A stretch of 64,000 nt of DNA from Pseudonocardia sp. EC080619-01 (GCF_001420995.1 NZ_CP012185.1:786062-850061), one strand, 5' to 3'. Positions 17,243 to 25,909 are shown, counted from the stretch's first letter. The notes: a model not told the origin generated them from the sequence alone. A program made the numbers and translations.

Positions 17243-18380
17243 TCAGCCGTCAGGGATGGGAAGTGCGTGCAGGCGCGTAAACGCGACCGCGAGGTCGATT
17301 GCCCAGGGCCAGGACTGCTGGATCCGGATCCAGGTCCGGCGCTGTCCGCGGGTGATCCGAGCGGCGATGTGCAGCAACCGGTAGCGCAAGGTGTTGGGCT
17401 CGGCGTTCGCGAGATGGCCGTCCAGCAACAGCCTTGGGGTCCAAGTGATCAGGTCGACCGCGTGCATGCCCACGCTCAACCAGGCGACATTGAGCAGAAC
17501 GACCGGCTGGGAAAGTCGCATCTTTGCCGCAGCGGATGCGGTCCTCGCCCCGGGGCGTGGGCACGATGCCTGGCGTCGAAGAACGCCAGCTGCCCGGCGC
17601 GGGTGTCGGTGGCGAGGCAGGTGTAGCGCCAGCCGTCACGGTTTTCCATGAGATCCAGTTGTGCGGCCCGGGTGTGGGCGTTCGCGGCGGACGATCACAC
17701 GCGTCGCGGCCGGAAAGCTCGCAAGTGCTGTGGCCAGGAGCAGGCCGGTGATCTCAGCCAGTCCGGCGCCGTCGCGATGTCCGCCGTCGGCGTCGATGGC
17801 GACGGCCCAGACCCGTTTCGGGACAGCGATGATGACGGCGCGTTCGCGGTCGGTGATCGACCAGCCGACGGAGAACTCGGAGCTCACCGCCTCAGAACGA
17901 AGGCGGCGAAGGTGACCGAGGAACGCGCTACATCCGGCGGTATCGGTGCGGACCAGGACCGGACAGCCGTGGCGATGCTGGTCAGGAACCTGTGCGAGCG
18001 CGGCGTCGAGAACGGTGATGTGGTCGGCGGCGGTGTTCGCGCCGGCGTTGCCCCCGCCGGAGCTGAGCGACGAGGAACTCACCGATGCTGTCGCAAAACG
18101 CCAGCATCGAATGATGGCCGAAGGCCTTCTCGAACGTCGGCGCCTCGTGTTCCTTCTCGCTGTGGGCGATCACGATGGTCGCGTCCAGGTCGATGACCAG
18201 TACATCCACCTCGCGACCGGCCACCATCGCCAGCGGGAACATCGTCCGACCGCGGACCTCCGCGTGTTGGCCCAGCCCAGACCACTTCTCGCGACCGAGC
18301 TCATCCCGCCGCGACCTGGGCGAGCAGGCGGTGCGGTGCGCCAGCACCAGAGTTCCTCGTGTCCCAGTCTGCGCACTGCG
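17243..18380 (-). pseudogene. IS1380-family transposase relic
   Basis: Minus-strand remnant of an IS1380 transposase covering its middle and C-terminal parts. Blocks in order are DVLVIDLDATIVIAHSEKEHEAPTF with GHHSMLAF (around 18050-18220), NTAADHITVLDAALAQVPDQHRHG with VRTDTAGC and FSVGWSITDRERAVI (17640-18030), DRIRCGKDATF (around 17530), and the intact tail LRYRLLHIAARITRGQRRTW to LHALPIPDG (17243-17521). These lie in at least three frames. The N-terminus, including about 100 residues before VIDLDAT, is missing or scrambled. Inactive. Confidence 0.85.
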
Positions 18381-18383
18381 GCA

Positions 18384-18659
18384 TTAGAAGATGACGAGTG
18401 CGATCGTCATCGCAGCAAACAGCCCGACCCAGCCCTCGAATGCCAGCCGCAGAAGCCGTGGCGCAGTCCGCAGCTCCATAAAATCTAGGCCTACCAAGCG
18501 GATCTTGACGAAGGCGACGAGCAGGACAAGACCGAAGGTGATCCGGCTGCCGAACGGGCCCTCCACCCCGTGGTCAGTACCGAGCCACCAGGACACAACA
18601 GTGGCGAGCAACAGCGCGCCCCACACCACGACAGGTCGAGAACGCAGAACGGCCGTCAT
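18384..18659 (-). CDS. Cytochrome c oxidase subunit IV-like membrane protein
   Basis: 91 residues with three membrane helices (VVVWGALLLATVVSWWLG, FGLVLLVAFVKIRLVGLDFME and WVGLFAAMTIALVIF). The pattern with KIRLVGLDFMELRTAP is that of the prokaryotic COX IV (CtaF/NorF-like) family. The ATG at 18659 overlaps the subunit III stop as ATGA. It probably forms a small membrane complex with the upstream subunit III homologue; no subunit I or II gene is nearby, so its partner oxidase or nitric oxide reductase would be encoded elsewhere. Confidence 0.8.
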   Translation of the reverse strand: MTAVLRSRPVVVWGALLLATVVSWWLGTDHGVEGPFGSRITFGLVLLVAFVKIRLVGLDFMELRTAPRLLRLAFEGWVGLFAAMTIALVIF

Positions 18660-19333
18660 GATGAAAACCCGAGATACAACAACGGAAAGAGGACGATCCA
18701 CAGCAGGTCGACCATATGCCAATAACAAGCCGCACCCTCGGCAAACGGAAGCCCACGATGCCCGACGGCACCCATCCGTAGCCGTCGCCACAGCACGAAC
18801 AGCAGAACCGAGCCGACCAGCACGTGCAAGAGGTGAATACCCGTTAGAATAAAATAGAATGTAAAGAACAGGCCGACGCCGGGAGTGTTGCCCGCGGAGA
18901 CCTCAGCGGTGTACTCGACCATCTTGAGAATTGTGAACAACGCAGCGCAGCCACCGGCACCCGCGACAAGCCGAGCGGCCCGCCGCTGGTGGCCCGCTCT
19001 CGCTACCGCAAGCGCCAGCACGACAAGCAATGAGCTGGTCAACAATACCAGCGTATTCACTCCGCCGATGGTCTGGTTCAAGTCCTCCCTCGAGGCCGCG
19101 AAGGTCGCGTGCTGGTCCCGTCCCATGGCCAAAAACACGACGAAGAAGACCCCGAAGAGCGTCATGTCACCGAGCAGGAAAACCCACAGCCCGGGCTCTC
19201 CCGGAGCGTGCTCCCCTTCGACCCGAACTACAGCCGGTTGCCGCGCCTCGCCGCATTCGTGGTCGGGTCGCTGTCGGAGAAACTCCGGCAGATCGCGCTC
19301 TTGAGACAACGTCGAGAGGGGATCTGGGGTCAC
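18656..19333 (-). CDS. Heme-copper oxidase subunit III family (CoxC/NorE-like)
   Basis: 225-residue protein of the cytochrome c oxidase subunit III family. The conserved start GLWVFLLGDMTLFGVFF, the NTLVLLTSSLLVVLAL helix, the FFTFYFILTGIHLLHVLVGSV signature and the final CYWHMVDLLWIVLFPLLYL are all present, with five helices after the N-terminal arm, as in NorE-type members. It starts at a GTG overlapping the upstream stop (GTGA). Family members support assembly of cytochrome or nitric-oxide reductases; the catalytic subunit is absent here. Confidence 0.88.
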   Translation of the reverse strand: MTPDPLSTLSQERDLPEFLRQRPDHECGEARQPAVVRVEGEHAPGEPGLWVFLLGDMTLFGVFFVVFLAMGRDQHATFAASREDLNQTIGGVNTLVLLTSSLLVVLALAVARAGHQRRAARLVAGAGGCAALFTILKMVEYTAEVSAGNTPGVGLFFTFYFILTGIHLLHVLVGSVLLFVLWRRLRMGAVGHRGLPFAEGAACYWHMVDLLWIVLFPLLYLGFSS

Positions 19334-20064
19334 GTCGAAACGACCTCGGGCTCGACCTTGGTGACGACAGTCCTCTCGGTGGCGATCTGCTTACGTACTG
19401 CCTGTCGAACGGCCCACCACATCAAGAATGCCCATACGGCATAGAACGTCAGGCCGAACCAGAAGACGAAAATACCGTGCCAGGCGAAGGGCCCCGACGT
19501 GAAGAAGTAGGCCAGGCATGCGGGCACGAACATGAAGCCGATCCATAGATTGGCGAACCCGACCCATCGCGGGAATACACCGCGCGCGGTGCGGTCCTCC
19601 AGCACAGCGTAACCGATCACGACATTCTGCAGGATGAACGGTGCGATCGGAGTCAAGAACATCAGCCAGGCCGCATCGTTCAGCATCACGGTGAGCTCCG
19701 GATTCCGGTCAGGCCGGAAAGCCGCGATGTTCAGAAACAACATAGGCACGAGCAGCATCACCGCTGTGACGGCTCCGAGGAGCAGTTGCAGGAAAGACAG
19801 GATCGGCACCGCGCCCTCCATCCGCAGCATCTGCACCGAGATGACAGCACACAGTGGGGCGACGAAGCTGACACCGATCGCGGCGAGGAGCAAGCCGGCC
19901 CGGACCGCCGTCGGATGTTCGCCGTAGAACGCCACGACCTCTGCAGGCGAGTCGTTCGCTGCGGGCGGGATCGGGAGCACGCCCGAGATCAGCCACCCGA
20001 TGAACGCGACGACGACCATGACCGGTCCCGCCCACGCGCACACGATCTGGAGCCTGTTGGCCAT
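19330..20064 (-). CDS. Seven-helix membrane protein, unknown function
   Basis: 244 residues with about seven hydrophobic helices, beginning VCAWAGPVMVVVAFIGWLISG and including FLQLLLGAVTAVMLLVPMLFLNI and LMFLTPIAPFILQNVVIGYAVL. The C-terminus is cytosolic and basic. The ATG at 20064 follows GGAAGGCAGG. It is the first gene of a three-gene operon with the oxidase subunit III and IV homologues (4-base overlaps at both junctions), so it likely works with them, possibly as a quinone- or heme-side membrane partner. No diagnostic motif was recognised. Confidence 0.75.
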   Translation of the reverse strand: MANRLQIVCAWAGPVMVVVAFIGWLISGVLPIPPAANDSPAEVVAFYGEHPTAVRAGLLLAAIGVSFVAPLCAVISVQMLRMEGAVPILSFLQLLLGAVTAVMLLVPMLFLNIAAFRPDRNPELTVMLNDAAWLMFLTPIAPFILQNVVIGYAVLEDRTARGVFPRWVGFANLWIGFMFVPACLAYFFTSGPFAWHGIFVFWFGLTFYAVWAFLMWWAVRQAVRKQIATERTVVTKVEPEVVST

Positions 20065-20583
20065 CGACCTGCCTTCCCACGAACCACCACGTCGTCGCCG
20101 TCGCCGCACATCAGCGCAAATCTAATCTAACATCGGTTCATATCGTTCTGTCCAGCCGAGCACTCCGCCCGCGGCAACCGATACTCAACGACGAGCGGGT
20201 TCACCCGGCCAAGCACGTCTGAAAGACGTCGATCCCGCCCGCGGCACCGAGCTGTAAAGGCGTGCGGCTTGGCAGCCTCGGATGGGCAGCACCGGCCCTC
20301 GCGGCACCGCGCCCGAGATCGCTCTGCTGACGTGCGCGCGCCGGAGTCCTCCGGGCGGGCCCTGGGCTCCGCCGACGCGAACGGGCTCGGCACCCGCGGG
20401 TGGCCCGGATTGCCGGCAAGGACCTGACTTCTTCTTGGGCCCGGCAGCCGAGACGGTACTCGCTGCGCTCGAGGCGCGGAGGAGAGCTCGCCGCCAGAGT
20501 CTGGCCGTCTCGCTGTGAAAAGCAGATGCTGAGACGACTCCGTAGGCCGCCCTCGGCGCGCCCCGCCCCTCGTCGAGGACCGG
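20065..20583. other. Intergenic region with AT-rich promoter patch
   Basis: About 520 bases. AATCTAATCTAAC at 20119-20131 lies about 55 bases before the membrane operon start and resembles one arm set of the island's CTAAT motif, but without a clear palindrome. The rest shows no gene. Confidence 0.4.
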
Positions 20584-21555
20584 TCAGACCGAGAGTCCCA
20601 CCGGACGCCCGTCCCGCATCTGGTCCAGATACTCGGCCATACCGTTGATCGTGCGACCGTCGTCGAGTGTCCACGACATCAGACTCTCGGCGATGCGTGT
20701 GACAGCGAAATCCCCGTCGTCGCCGGCACGCCTGTTGCGGAGCGGAACCGTCACCGCGGCCCGACCGCGGACCTTCCACTGCCGAGCACCGCTCGACAAC
20801 ACAACGCTGATTGCTGTCTGCTCATCGCGTGCATCGCGCTCTGTCGTGATCACCACGTCGTCGAGCGCATGGGAGTTCTTCCCATCCCAGACCACGCCGC
20901 CGGTCAAGGCCGTGCCCCCAGGGCTCCCGAAGTAGGCGCCCATGAAACCGACCCCCTCGCCACAGCCGTGGACCCAGCGATAGAACCACGGCGCCTGCCA
21001 GGACCGCGGACCCCACGAGTGGTCACGCAGGCCGAACCCGCGCACCATCGTCTCCCGCCCGTCCAGCACGATCCGTCCCGTGACGGTGACGAACTGCTCG
21101 TAGTGGTTCGGTGCGAAGGAGCCCTCGTCGGTGTCGAAGCTGTGGTCGTACTCGGGCGCCACAGCCCGCACGTCGAGTCGCAGAAGGCAATCCGCCGAGG
21201 GCGCGCGACCCAGTGCGGCCCTCGGATCGTCCATCGCTGACGGATCCGCGACCAGCGACACCTGACCCGTGTAGTCGACGTCGAGGTGGTGCATCGGCTC
21301 CCGCACCGTGAGCTCCATGCCCGCCGCCGCGAACCGCTCGTTCGAGGTCCCCTCGGGCCGGACGTAGCGGAACGCGACCCCGCCATCAGGCAGGTACAGG
21401 CAGACGGTGACCTCGCCGCGACCCTCGTTGGGCCGGTTCGCCATCCGGACGAACCCGGCCATGCCCACGGTGGGGTCGTTGAAATGGACGTACATGGACT
21501 CGTTGAAGGTCGGTTCGGTACCCACCGGGTGGGTATAGTCGTCCTCGGGGCGCAT
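20584..21555 (-). CDS. AttH/CrtC-like lipocalin-fold protein (DUF7064/7065-type)
   Basis: 323 residues. The protein has a two-part beta-rich layout: an N-terminal half with FNDPTVGMAGFVRMANRPNEGRG-type strands (about 20-45), and the motif GLRDHSWGPRSWQAPWFYRW around the middle, which resembles the DHxWG signature of AttH/carotenoid 1,2-hydratase-like lipocalins. Proteins of this type occur next to phosphotransferase-family genes in actinobacterial lipid and terpenoid clusters, as here. The ATG at 21555 lies 13 bases after the phosphotransferase stop, so they are co-transcribed. Substrate unknown; hydratase or lipid-binding roles are possible. Confidence 0.7.
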   Translation of the reverse strand: MRPEDDYTHPVGTEPTFNESMYVHFNDPTVGMAGFVRMANRPNEGRGEVTVCLYLPDGGVAFRYVRPEGTSNERFAAAGMELTVREPMHHLDVDYTGQVSLVADPSAMDDPRAALGRAPSADCLLRLDVRAVAPEYDHSFDTDEGSFAPNHYEQFVTVTGRIVLDGRETMVRGFGLRDHSWGPRSWQAPWFYRWVHGCGEGVGFMGAYFGSPGGTALTGGVVWDGKNSHALDDVVITTERDARDEQTAISVVLSSGARQWKVRGRAAVTVPLRNRRAGDDGDFAVTRIAESLMSWTLDDGRTINGMAEYLDQMRDGRPVGLSV

Positions 21556-21568
21556 GGAGCTCCTTCGC

Positions 21569-22594
21569 TCAGATGGCGACGAGGTCCAAGGCCTCGTCGA
21601 GCAGGTTTCGGATCGACGTCTCGAGCGCCGCCAGGTCGAGGCCTGCGTGGTCTCCCATGGCGCCGGATCGTCGTCGCAGCAGGACCCCCTGCAGCAAAGT
21701 GGCTGCCTTCCAGTGTGTGAAGGCGCGGTAGTAGGGCAACCCGGTGAGATCCAGGCCGGTCCGCTTGGCGTAGTCATCGGTGATCTCAGTGCGTGTGCGG
21801 AAGCCTCCGGCCCGGGTCGGGCTCGCCATGATCTGTGCCGGCTCGTCAGCACCGCGCCAATCATCGACCAACCAGGCGAGGTCAGCCAGAGGATCTCCCA
21901 GCGTGCACAGCTCCCAGTCCAGAACCGCGGTGATCTCCGATCCCCGGGTGAGCAGGTTGGACAGGCGGTAGTCGCCGTGTGCGATGACGGTTCGCTGCTG
22001 GCGAGGGACCCGCCGTTCCAGCTGCGCCCGACACTGCTGCCACGGCAGATCGGCGGCGGAGTCGTCGGACCAGGACGCCCAGTTGCGCACAGTACGTCGC
22101 AACTGGCGTTCGAGGTAGCCGTCGCGGGGACCGAGTTCGGCGAGACCGACGGCACCGGGATCGATGCCGTGCAGCTCGGCCAGCACGGCGATCGTGTTCT
22201 CGCTCAGGCGCAGCCGCTCGGCGAGGCTCAGAGCTGCCGCATCCTCCTCGCTGCTCAGGGCCGATCCGGGAGCGCGCTCCATGACGAAGAAGGGTCCCGA
22301 AACTCCCGCGGTGTCAGCGTCGGCGACGACCGGGGTGGGGACCGGCACGGCGGTCCCCACCAATGCGCTGATGACCCGCGCCTCGCGGCGCATGTCGTGT
22401 GCGTCCGGCGACGCACCGGGCGGAGGACAGCGCAGCACCCACTCCCGGCCCACGCTGTCGGTGACCAGTGAGGTGATGTTCGACTGTCCTGCCCCGATCC
22501 GGTCGACCGCCACCAACGGAGTGGGATCGACGTGGGCGGCCCACCACATCGCGAGCGCGGGATCGACACCCGCCGGCGCATTCGGGCTCGTCAC
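21569..22594 (-). CDS. Aminoglycoside-phosphotransferase-like kinase (ACAD10-like)
   Basis: 341-residue APH/choline-kinase-fold phosphotransferase. ATP-site features include RIGAGQSNITSLV (33-45) and VMERAPG. The catalytic loop HGDYRLSNLL (206-215, D208) and metal-binding Asp in LDWELCTLGDPLADLAWL (about D226) are intact. Homologues in fatty-acid and sterol islands (ACAD10/11-like) phosphorylate hydroxyacyl-CoA substrates before dehydration; that role is a possibility, not shown. The GTG at 22594 overlaps the TGA of the upstream thiolase fragment (GTGA), implying translational coupling. Confidence 0.82.
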   Translation of the reverse strand: MTSPNAPAGVDPALAMWWAAHVDPTPLVAVDRIGAGQSNITSLVTDSVGREWVLRCPPPGASPDAHDMRREARVISALVGTAVPVPTPVVADADTAGVSGPFFVMERAPGSALSSEEDAAALSLAERLRLSENTIAVLAELHGIDPGAVGLAELGPRDGYLERQLRRTVRNWASWSDDSAADLPWQQCRAQLERRVPRQQRTVIAHGDYRLSNLLTRGSEITAVLDWELCTLGDPLADLAWLVDDWRGADEPAQIMASPTRAGGFRTRTEITDDYAKRTGLDLTGLPYYRAFTHWKAATLLQGVLLRRRSGAMGDHAGLDLAALETSIRNLLDEALDLVAI

Positions 22595-22917
22595 GACTGC
22601 GGGCTGTGCACGACGCCGCCCATCTCGGCCTCGTCGGATGCGTCTCCCGGCCCGAGTCGATTCGGATCGACTGCCATCCCGAGGTGCGCGTTGCACCCTG
22701 GATTGACCGCCGTCTGCTCATCGAGCCACCGGGCTCGCCCTCTCCTCACGCCCTCGTCGAGGCCGAACTGGGCACCGGTTCGACCGGTGAGAGCGACCGC
22801 CGTACCCGCGATCGCCAGTTCGGACGGGTGAACGTCGGGATCCCGTGCGCCCTGCCCCTCCCACCCGACCCGCGTGAGGACTGTTCCGACAGCGACTGCG
22901 TGCTCCACGGCGACCAT
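22591..22917 (-). pseudogene. Thiolase N-terminal fragment
   Basis: 108-residue ORF whose first about 85 residues align with the start of the intact thiolase at 51291-52460: both begin with VEHAV, then VHP(S/A)(E/D)L, a shared RTG, EQ and a spaced N.G.NA.LG. The catalytic cysteine region and everything after it are missing, and the last 25 residues are unrelated, so it cannot be a thiolase. It is still open and ends in GTGA, overlapping the phosphotransferase start. It may persist because it drives translation of that gene. Confidence 0.65.
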
Positions 22918-23049
22918 GCCCCTCCCACGATTTCTAACTGACAGTAAATCCGGACCGGCTCGAGAGCAACCGTGCCCTCGGGGGCGACACACGGTTGACC
23001 GCGATCTCGCGCGACGGTCGAGCCGGGGCGGCTTCAAGCTAAGGGCGAG

Positions 23050-23063
23050 TTAATCTGGATTAT
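23050..23063. promoter_or_regulatory. CTAAT-N4-ATTAG-type operator (TTAAT-CTGG-ATTAT)
   Basis: Palindrome TAATC-TG-GATTA inside an AT-rich patch between the divergent thiolase-fragment/phosphotransferase operon and the FolD-like gene. It matches the spacing (5-4-5) of the motif seen at other island promoters. Confidence 0.45.
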
Positions 23064-23144
23064 ATTCATCTGATGGCGGGCTGGGGCAGGCAGCCTGAGC
23101 AGCGAGCACGGTCCAGATGAGCAAGACCGATCGGGTGAGGAAGG

Positions 23145-24164
23145 GTGGGCCTGACATTGAGACTCGCCACAGGGCAGGGCCACACGTCCCGGAGAGCACC
23201 CACGTTGGCCGCGGCAGCCGAGCCCTACGTCGTACCTGGATTCGCGCTCCTCGCAGAAGTGCGCAGAGCACACGTCGCACTCGGCAGAGCCTCACTGCAT
23301 CCTTCGCCGGACCAGCACGTGCTCACCATCAGCTTCCGACCGCACGATGCCGGCGTCGACCACGATCACGACCACGCTGATGACTCCGCCACCGCCCGTC
23401 CGGATCACACGAGACTGCTCCACACTCTCGGGCTCTCCTCGACGCGGATGGACCTGCCGGCCTCGACCCCCGCCGAGGACCTGCGCGCTCTCCTGACACG
23501 CGCAAACGCCGATCCTCACGTTCTGGGGCTTCATGTGGCCGGACGACTACCTGCCCATCTCGCCCAAATCCATGACGACATGATGGGACCGAAGAACCTC
23601 GACGCCCCGACCTGGGATGCCTCCCTCACGGCCCAGGCCGCCATGCGCATCATCCAGCCGTTCCTCGGCCGAGACGTCGTCACCGCCGTAGTCGGCACCG
23701 ACACTCGACTCGGCACCGAGATGACCGGGCTACTCCGGGGAGCCAACACGATGCCCATCACACTGGACCGCGGCCGTGACCTTCGGATCGTTCGCGAGGT
23801 CGATGTCATCGTCTCGACCGACCCCTCGCTCGCGGCTGACCTTAGATCGAACATTCGGCGCACGACCTCCCTTGTCGTGCACGCCTGCGGCAGCGGACCG
23901 GCACGCTCGAGCACCGAGGACAACCCGCAGGCCGTTCTGGCCGACCGGGCAAGCATCGCAGCCATCGAGGCAGCGGTATTCTCCGAGAGCGTCGCCCGTA
24001 CCCTCTTCGCCTCAGCCCTTCCATCCTGGCGCTATCTCGTGGTCGGCCCCTCGGGGCGACTCACGTCTGCCATGACCGATGTGCACAACACCCTGGATGC
24101 CGCGCGGCTCACCAGCCCAGAGGTAGACGGGCAGCCCAGTCAACGAGGCCACGAGCATCGATAG
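23145..24164 (+). CDS. FolD-like protein lacking the catalytic lysine
   Basis: 339 residues. Residues about 90-245 follow the order of methylene-THF dehydrogenase/cyclohydrolase (FolD): LGLSSTRMDLPASTPAEDLRALL then LTRANADPHVLGLHVAGRLP (QLPLP region), GPKNLD in place of PDKDVDG, TAQAAMRII, the Rossmann AVVGTDTRLGTEMTGLLRGANTMPITLD and VDVIVSTD. The YxxxK catalytic site expected before residue 95 is absent; a His/Asp-rich stretch VDHDHDHADD (71-80) sits near that region. It is probably not a normal FolD; a redox, C1-carrier or metal-linked role is open. The GTG start is the best available; its ribosome-binding site is poor. Confidence 0.6.
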   Translation: MGLTLRLATGQGHTSRRAPTLAAAAEPYVVPGFALLAEVRRAHVALGRASLHPSPDQHVLTISFRPHDAGVDHDHDHADDSATARPDHTRLLHTLGLSSTRMDLPASTPAEDLRALLTRANADPHVLGLHVAGRLPAHLAQIHDDMMGPKNLDAPTWDASLTAQAAMRIIQPFLGRDVVTAVVGTDTRLGTEMTGLLRGANTMPITLDRGRDLRIVREVDVIVSTDPSLAADLRSNIRRTTSLVVHACGSGPARSSTEDNPQAVLADRASIAAIEAAVFSESVARTLFASALPSWRYLVVGPSGRLTSAMTDVHNTLDAARLTSPEVDGQPSQRGHEHR

Positions 24165-24268
24165 CGCCACACAGGGGCCGTGTCACCGAGCGAGACGCTG
24201 GATCCGGCGGCTGAGAGCGGCCACAGCACTGCCCACGAGCGCGGTCGGCAGTCCACCAGCCCACCGGC

Positions 24269-24835
24269 TCAGACGTGCGATGAGCGAACGCCGTCATGAC
24301 GGAGAGGCTCGGAGGCACGCGGGAGGGCACGACAACGATCACCGTCGCGCCCTCCCACAGGAGTCAGCGGCCGCGCTGGTCCAGTCGCTTGCCCAGCAGC
24401 TGTCCGGCGATCGTCGGTGACGGCGGAGCCGTGGGCGGGCTCGGTCAGCGCGATCGCCGCGGTGCGACGGCCGGCGGCGATCTCCGGCAGGTACTGCCGT
24501 TGAGCCTGCTCGTTGCCCGAAATCATCAGCACTGACGGCCCCGTGCAGGTCGTAGCGAACAGGACGTCTCCGGCCATCCACGAACCCATCGCACGACACG
24601 CCTCCTCGACGGCCAGCGAGAACTCGATGGCGTTCAAACCCTGACCGCCGTACTCGGCCGGAATGGTGATACCAGCGACGCCCATGTGCACCGAGTCCTG
24701 CACCATCTCGCCCAACGGCGCGGCGTCGTCGCGGTCGATGGCGGTCGCGTGCGGGGCCCACTTCTCGCCGAACGCTCGGGCGCGCTCGGCGAGGTCGCGC
24801 TGCGCGGGGCTCAGTTCGAAGGCGGATGCGTCCAT
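24269..24835 (-). pseudogene. Acyl-CoA dehydrogenase, N-terminal fragment
   Basis: The first about 140 residues are a clean acyl-CoA dehydrogenase N-terminal domain: LSPAQRDLAERARAFGEKWAPHA, GVAGITIPAEYGGQGLNAIEFSLAVEEACR and IALTEPAHGS (FAD/substrate region). After that the sequence becomes unrelated, and a strong hairpin follows. The middle beta domain, the C-terminal domain and the catalytic Glu are missing (an intact protein is about 380 residues). A CTAAT-type operator lies 35 bases upstream, so it may still be transcribed. Confidence 0.85.
24321..24356 (-). terminator. Hairpin after the truncated acyl-CoA dehydrogenase
   Basis: GGGAGGGC and GCCCTCCC form a perfect 8-base stem around a 20-base loop. 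It lies where the homology of the acyl-CoA dehydrogenase fragment ends and may be its original transcription terminator, brought close by the internal deletion. Confidence 0.4.
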
Positions 24836-24871
24836 ACGAACCCTTCCTCGGTCGCGGATGACCCCGAGGTT

Positions 24872-24885
24872 CTAATAGAGATTGG
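24872..24885. promoter_or_regulatory. CTAAT-N4-ATTAG-type operator (CTAAT-AGAG-ATTGG)
   Basis: Located 35 bases before the acyl-CoA dehydrogenase fragment and overlapping the end of the upstream LLM gene. The extended form TTCTAATAGAGATTGGA matches the site at 35104-35120 at 14 of 17 positions. Confidence 0.5.
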
Positions 24886-25909
24886 ACAGTTGCGGACAGC
24901 TGCTCGGACCGGACGTCCCCGGCCGGTCTGCCGCCCGCTCGGCCATCCGCGCGAACCTGGTGAGCTCATCCGGGATGTCTCCCGCGGGCTGGAACACCAC
25001 CTCGGTGACCCCGGCAGCGGCGAGGCGATCCAGCTTGTCCCACCACCCGCGCTCGTCGAGGGCAAGCTCCAGCCGCGACACCAACTCCCCGGTGACGAAC
25101 GGCCGGTCGCGATCGTTGGCGAAGCACAGGTGCCCCGTGTGCAACGCGATGTGTTGCTCCCCCGCCGGGACGTCCGCATAGGCCCGGCGCCATCGGGTGA
25201 GCTCGGTGTCGTCGGACGTTGGATCGGCCGATCCGATGGGGTAGTGCCCGGCGAAGACGGCAGCCGCGGCACCGGCGCCCGCCAGGACTCGCTCCGAATC
25301 AGGAGACTCACCTTCGGCAAGCACCGTGCCCCAGGCCAACGACGGGCTGCGCGCGAATCCCGGCACGGGTGTGGCACCGCCGAACACGCCGTCACCCAGC
25401 TCACGCGCCACGGCGACACCTTTCGGACCCGCCGCCGCGACCAGAACCTCGAGGTCCACTGGGCGGACCGCCGCGTAGCCGTCACCATGCATCATCGCGA
25501 TCCGCGCGCCATCCCAGTCGATCGTCTCGCCGCGGAGCAACGCTCGCAGTCCAGCGACATACTCGCGGACCTCTGCCCAGCGAAGCGGGCGCCGCCCGAC
25601 GCCGAGCCGCGCAGTCCGACCGGACCCGACGGCGACCGACACCCGCTCGGAACCGACGATGCCGGCCAGCCCGGCGATCGCGGCGGCATTGGTCATCAGA
25701 TGCCGGTTGCTCGGGACGAGCACGGCGGGTCCGAGCACGATTCGCTCGGTGCGGTCCGCTGCACGGTAGAGCTGGCCCCAGACGTCGGGGTAGAGCGCCG
25801 GGGAGTCGTAGAAGTACGCCCTGCGGTAGCCGAGGGCCTCGGCCACAGCAGCGTGTCGGTGTGAGTCGAGCGAGGTCGCGAACGCACACGAGACGGTCAG
25901 CGCTGTCAC
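24872..25909 (-). CDS. LLM class (luciferase-like) oxidoreductase
   Basis: 345-residue TIM-barrel flavin/F420 oxidoreductase of the luciferase-like monooxygenase family. Features: HAAVAEALGYRRAYFYDSPAL at the first helix, RTERIVLGPAVLVPSNRHLM (strand 2-3), SGRTARLGVGRRPLRWAEVREY and VLVAAAGPKGVAVARELGDGVFGG. Whether the cofactor is F420 or FMN cannot be decided, but actinobacterial homologues mostly use F420. The GTG start overlaps the upstream mycofactocin-type SDR stop (GTGA), so the two are coupled and may share a substrate or redox relay. Confidence 0.86.
   Translation of the reverse strand: MTALTVSCAFATSLDSHRHAAVAEALGYRRAYFYDSPALYPDVWGQLYRAADRTERIVLGPAVLVPSNRHLMTNAAAIAGLAGIVGSERVSVAVGSGRTARLGVGRRPLRWAEVREYVAGLRALLRGETIDWDGARIAMMHGDGYAAVRPVDLEVLVAAAGPKGVAVARELGDGVFGGATPVPGFARSPSLAWGTVLAEGESPDSERVLAGAGAAAAVFAGHYPIGSADPTSDDTELTRWRRAYADVPAGEQHIALHTGHLCFANDRDRPFVTGELVSRLELALDERGWWDKLDRLAAAGVTEVVFQPAGDIPDELTRFARMAERAADRPGTSGPSSCPQLSNLY

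Noticed and set aside
20584..22155. 523-residue open frame covering the AttH-like gene and half of the kinase gene
   Set aside because: The first 200 residues are the kinase gene read in the wrong frame; domain homology begins at the ATG at 21555.
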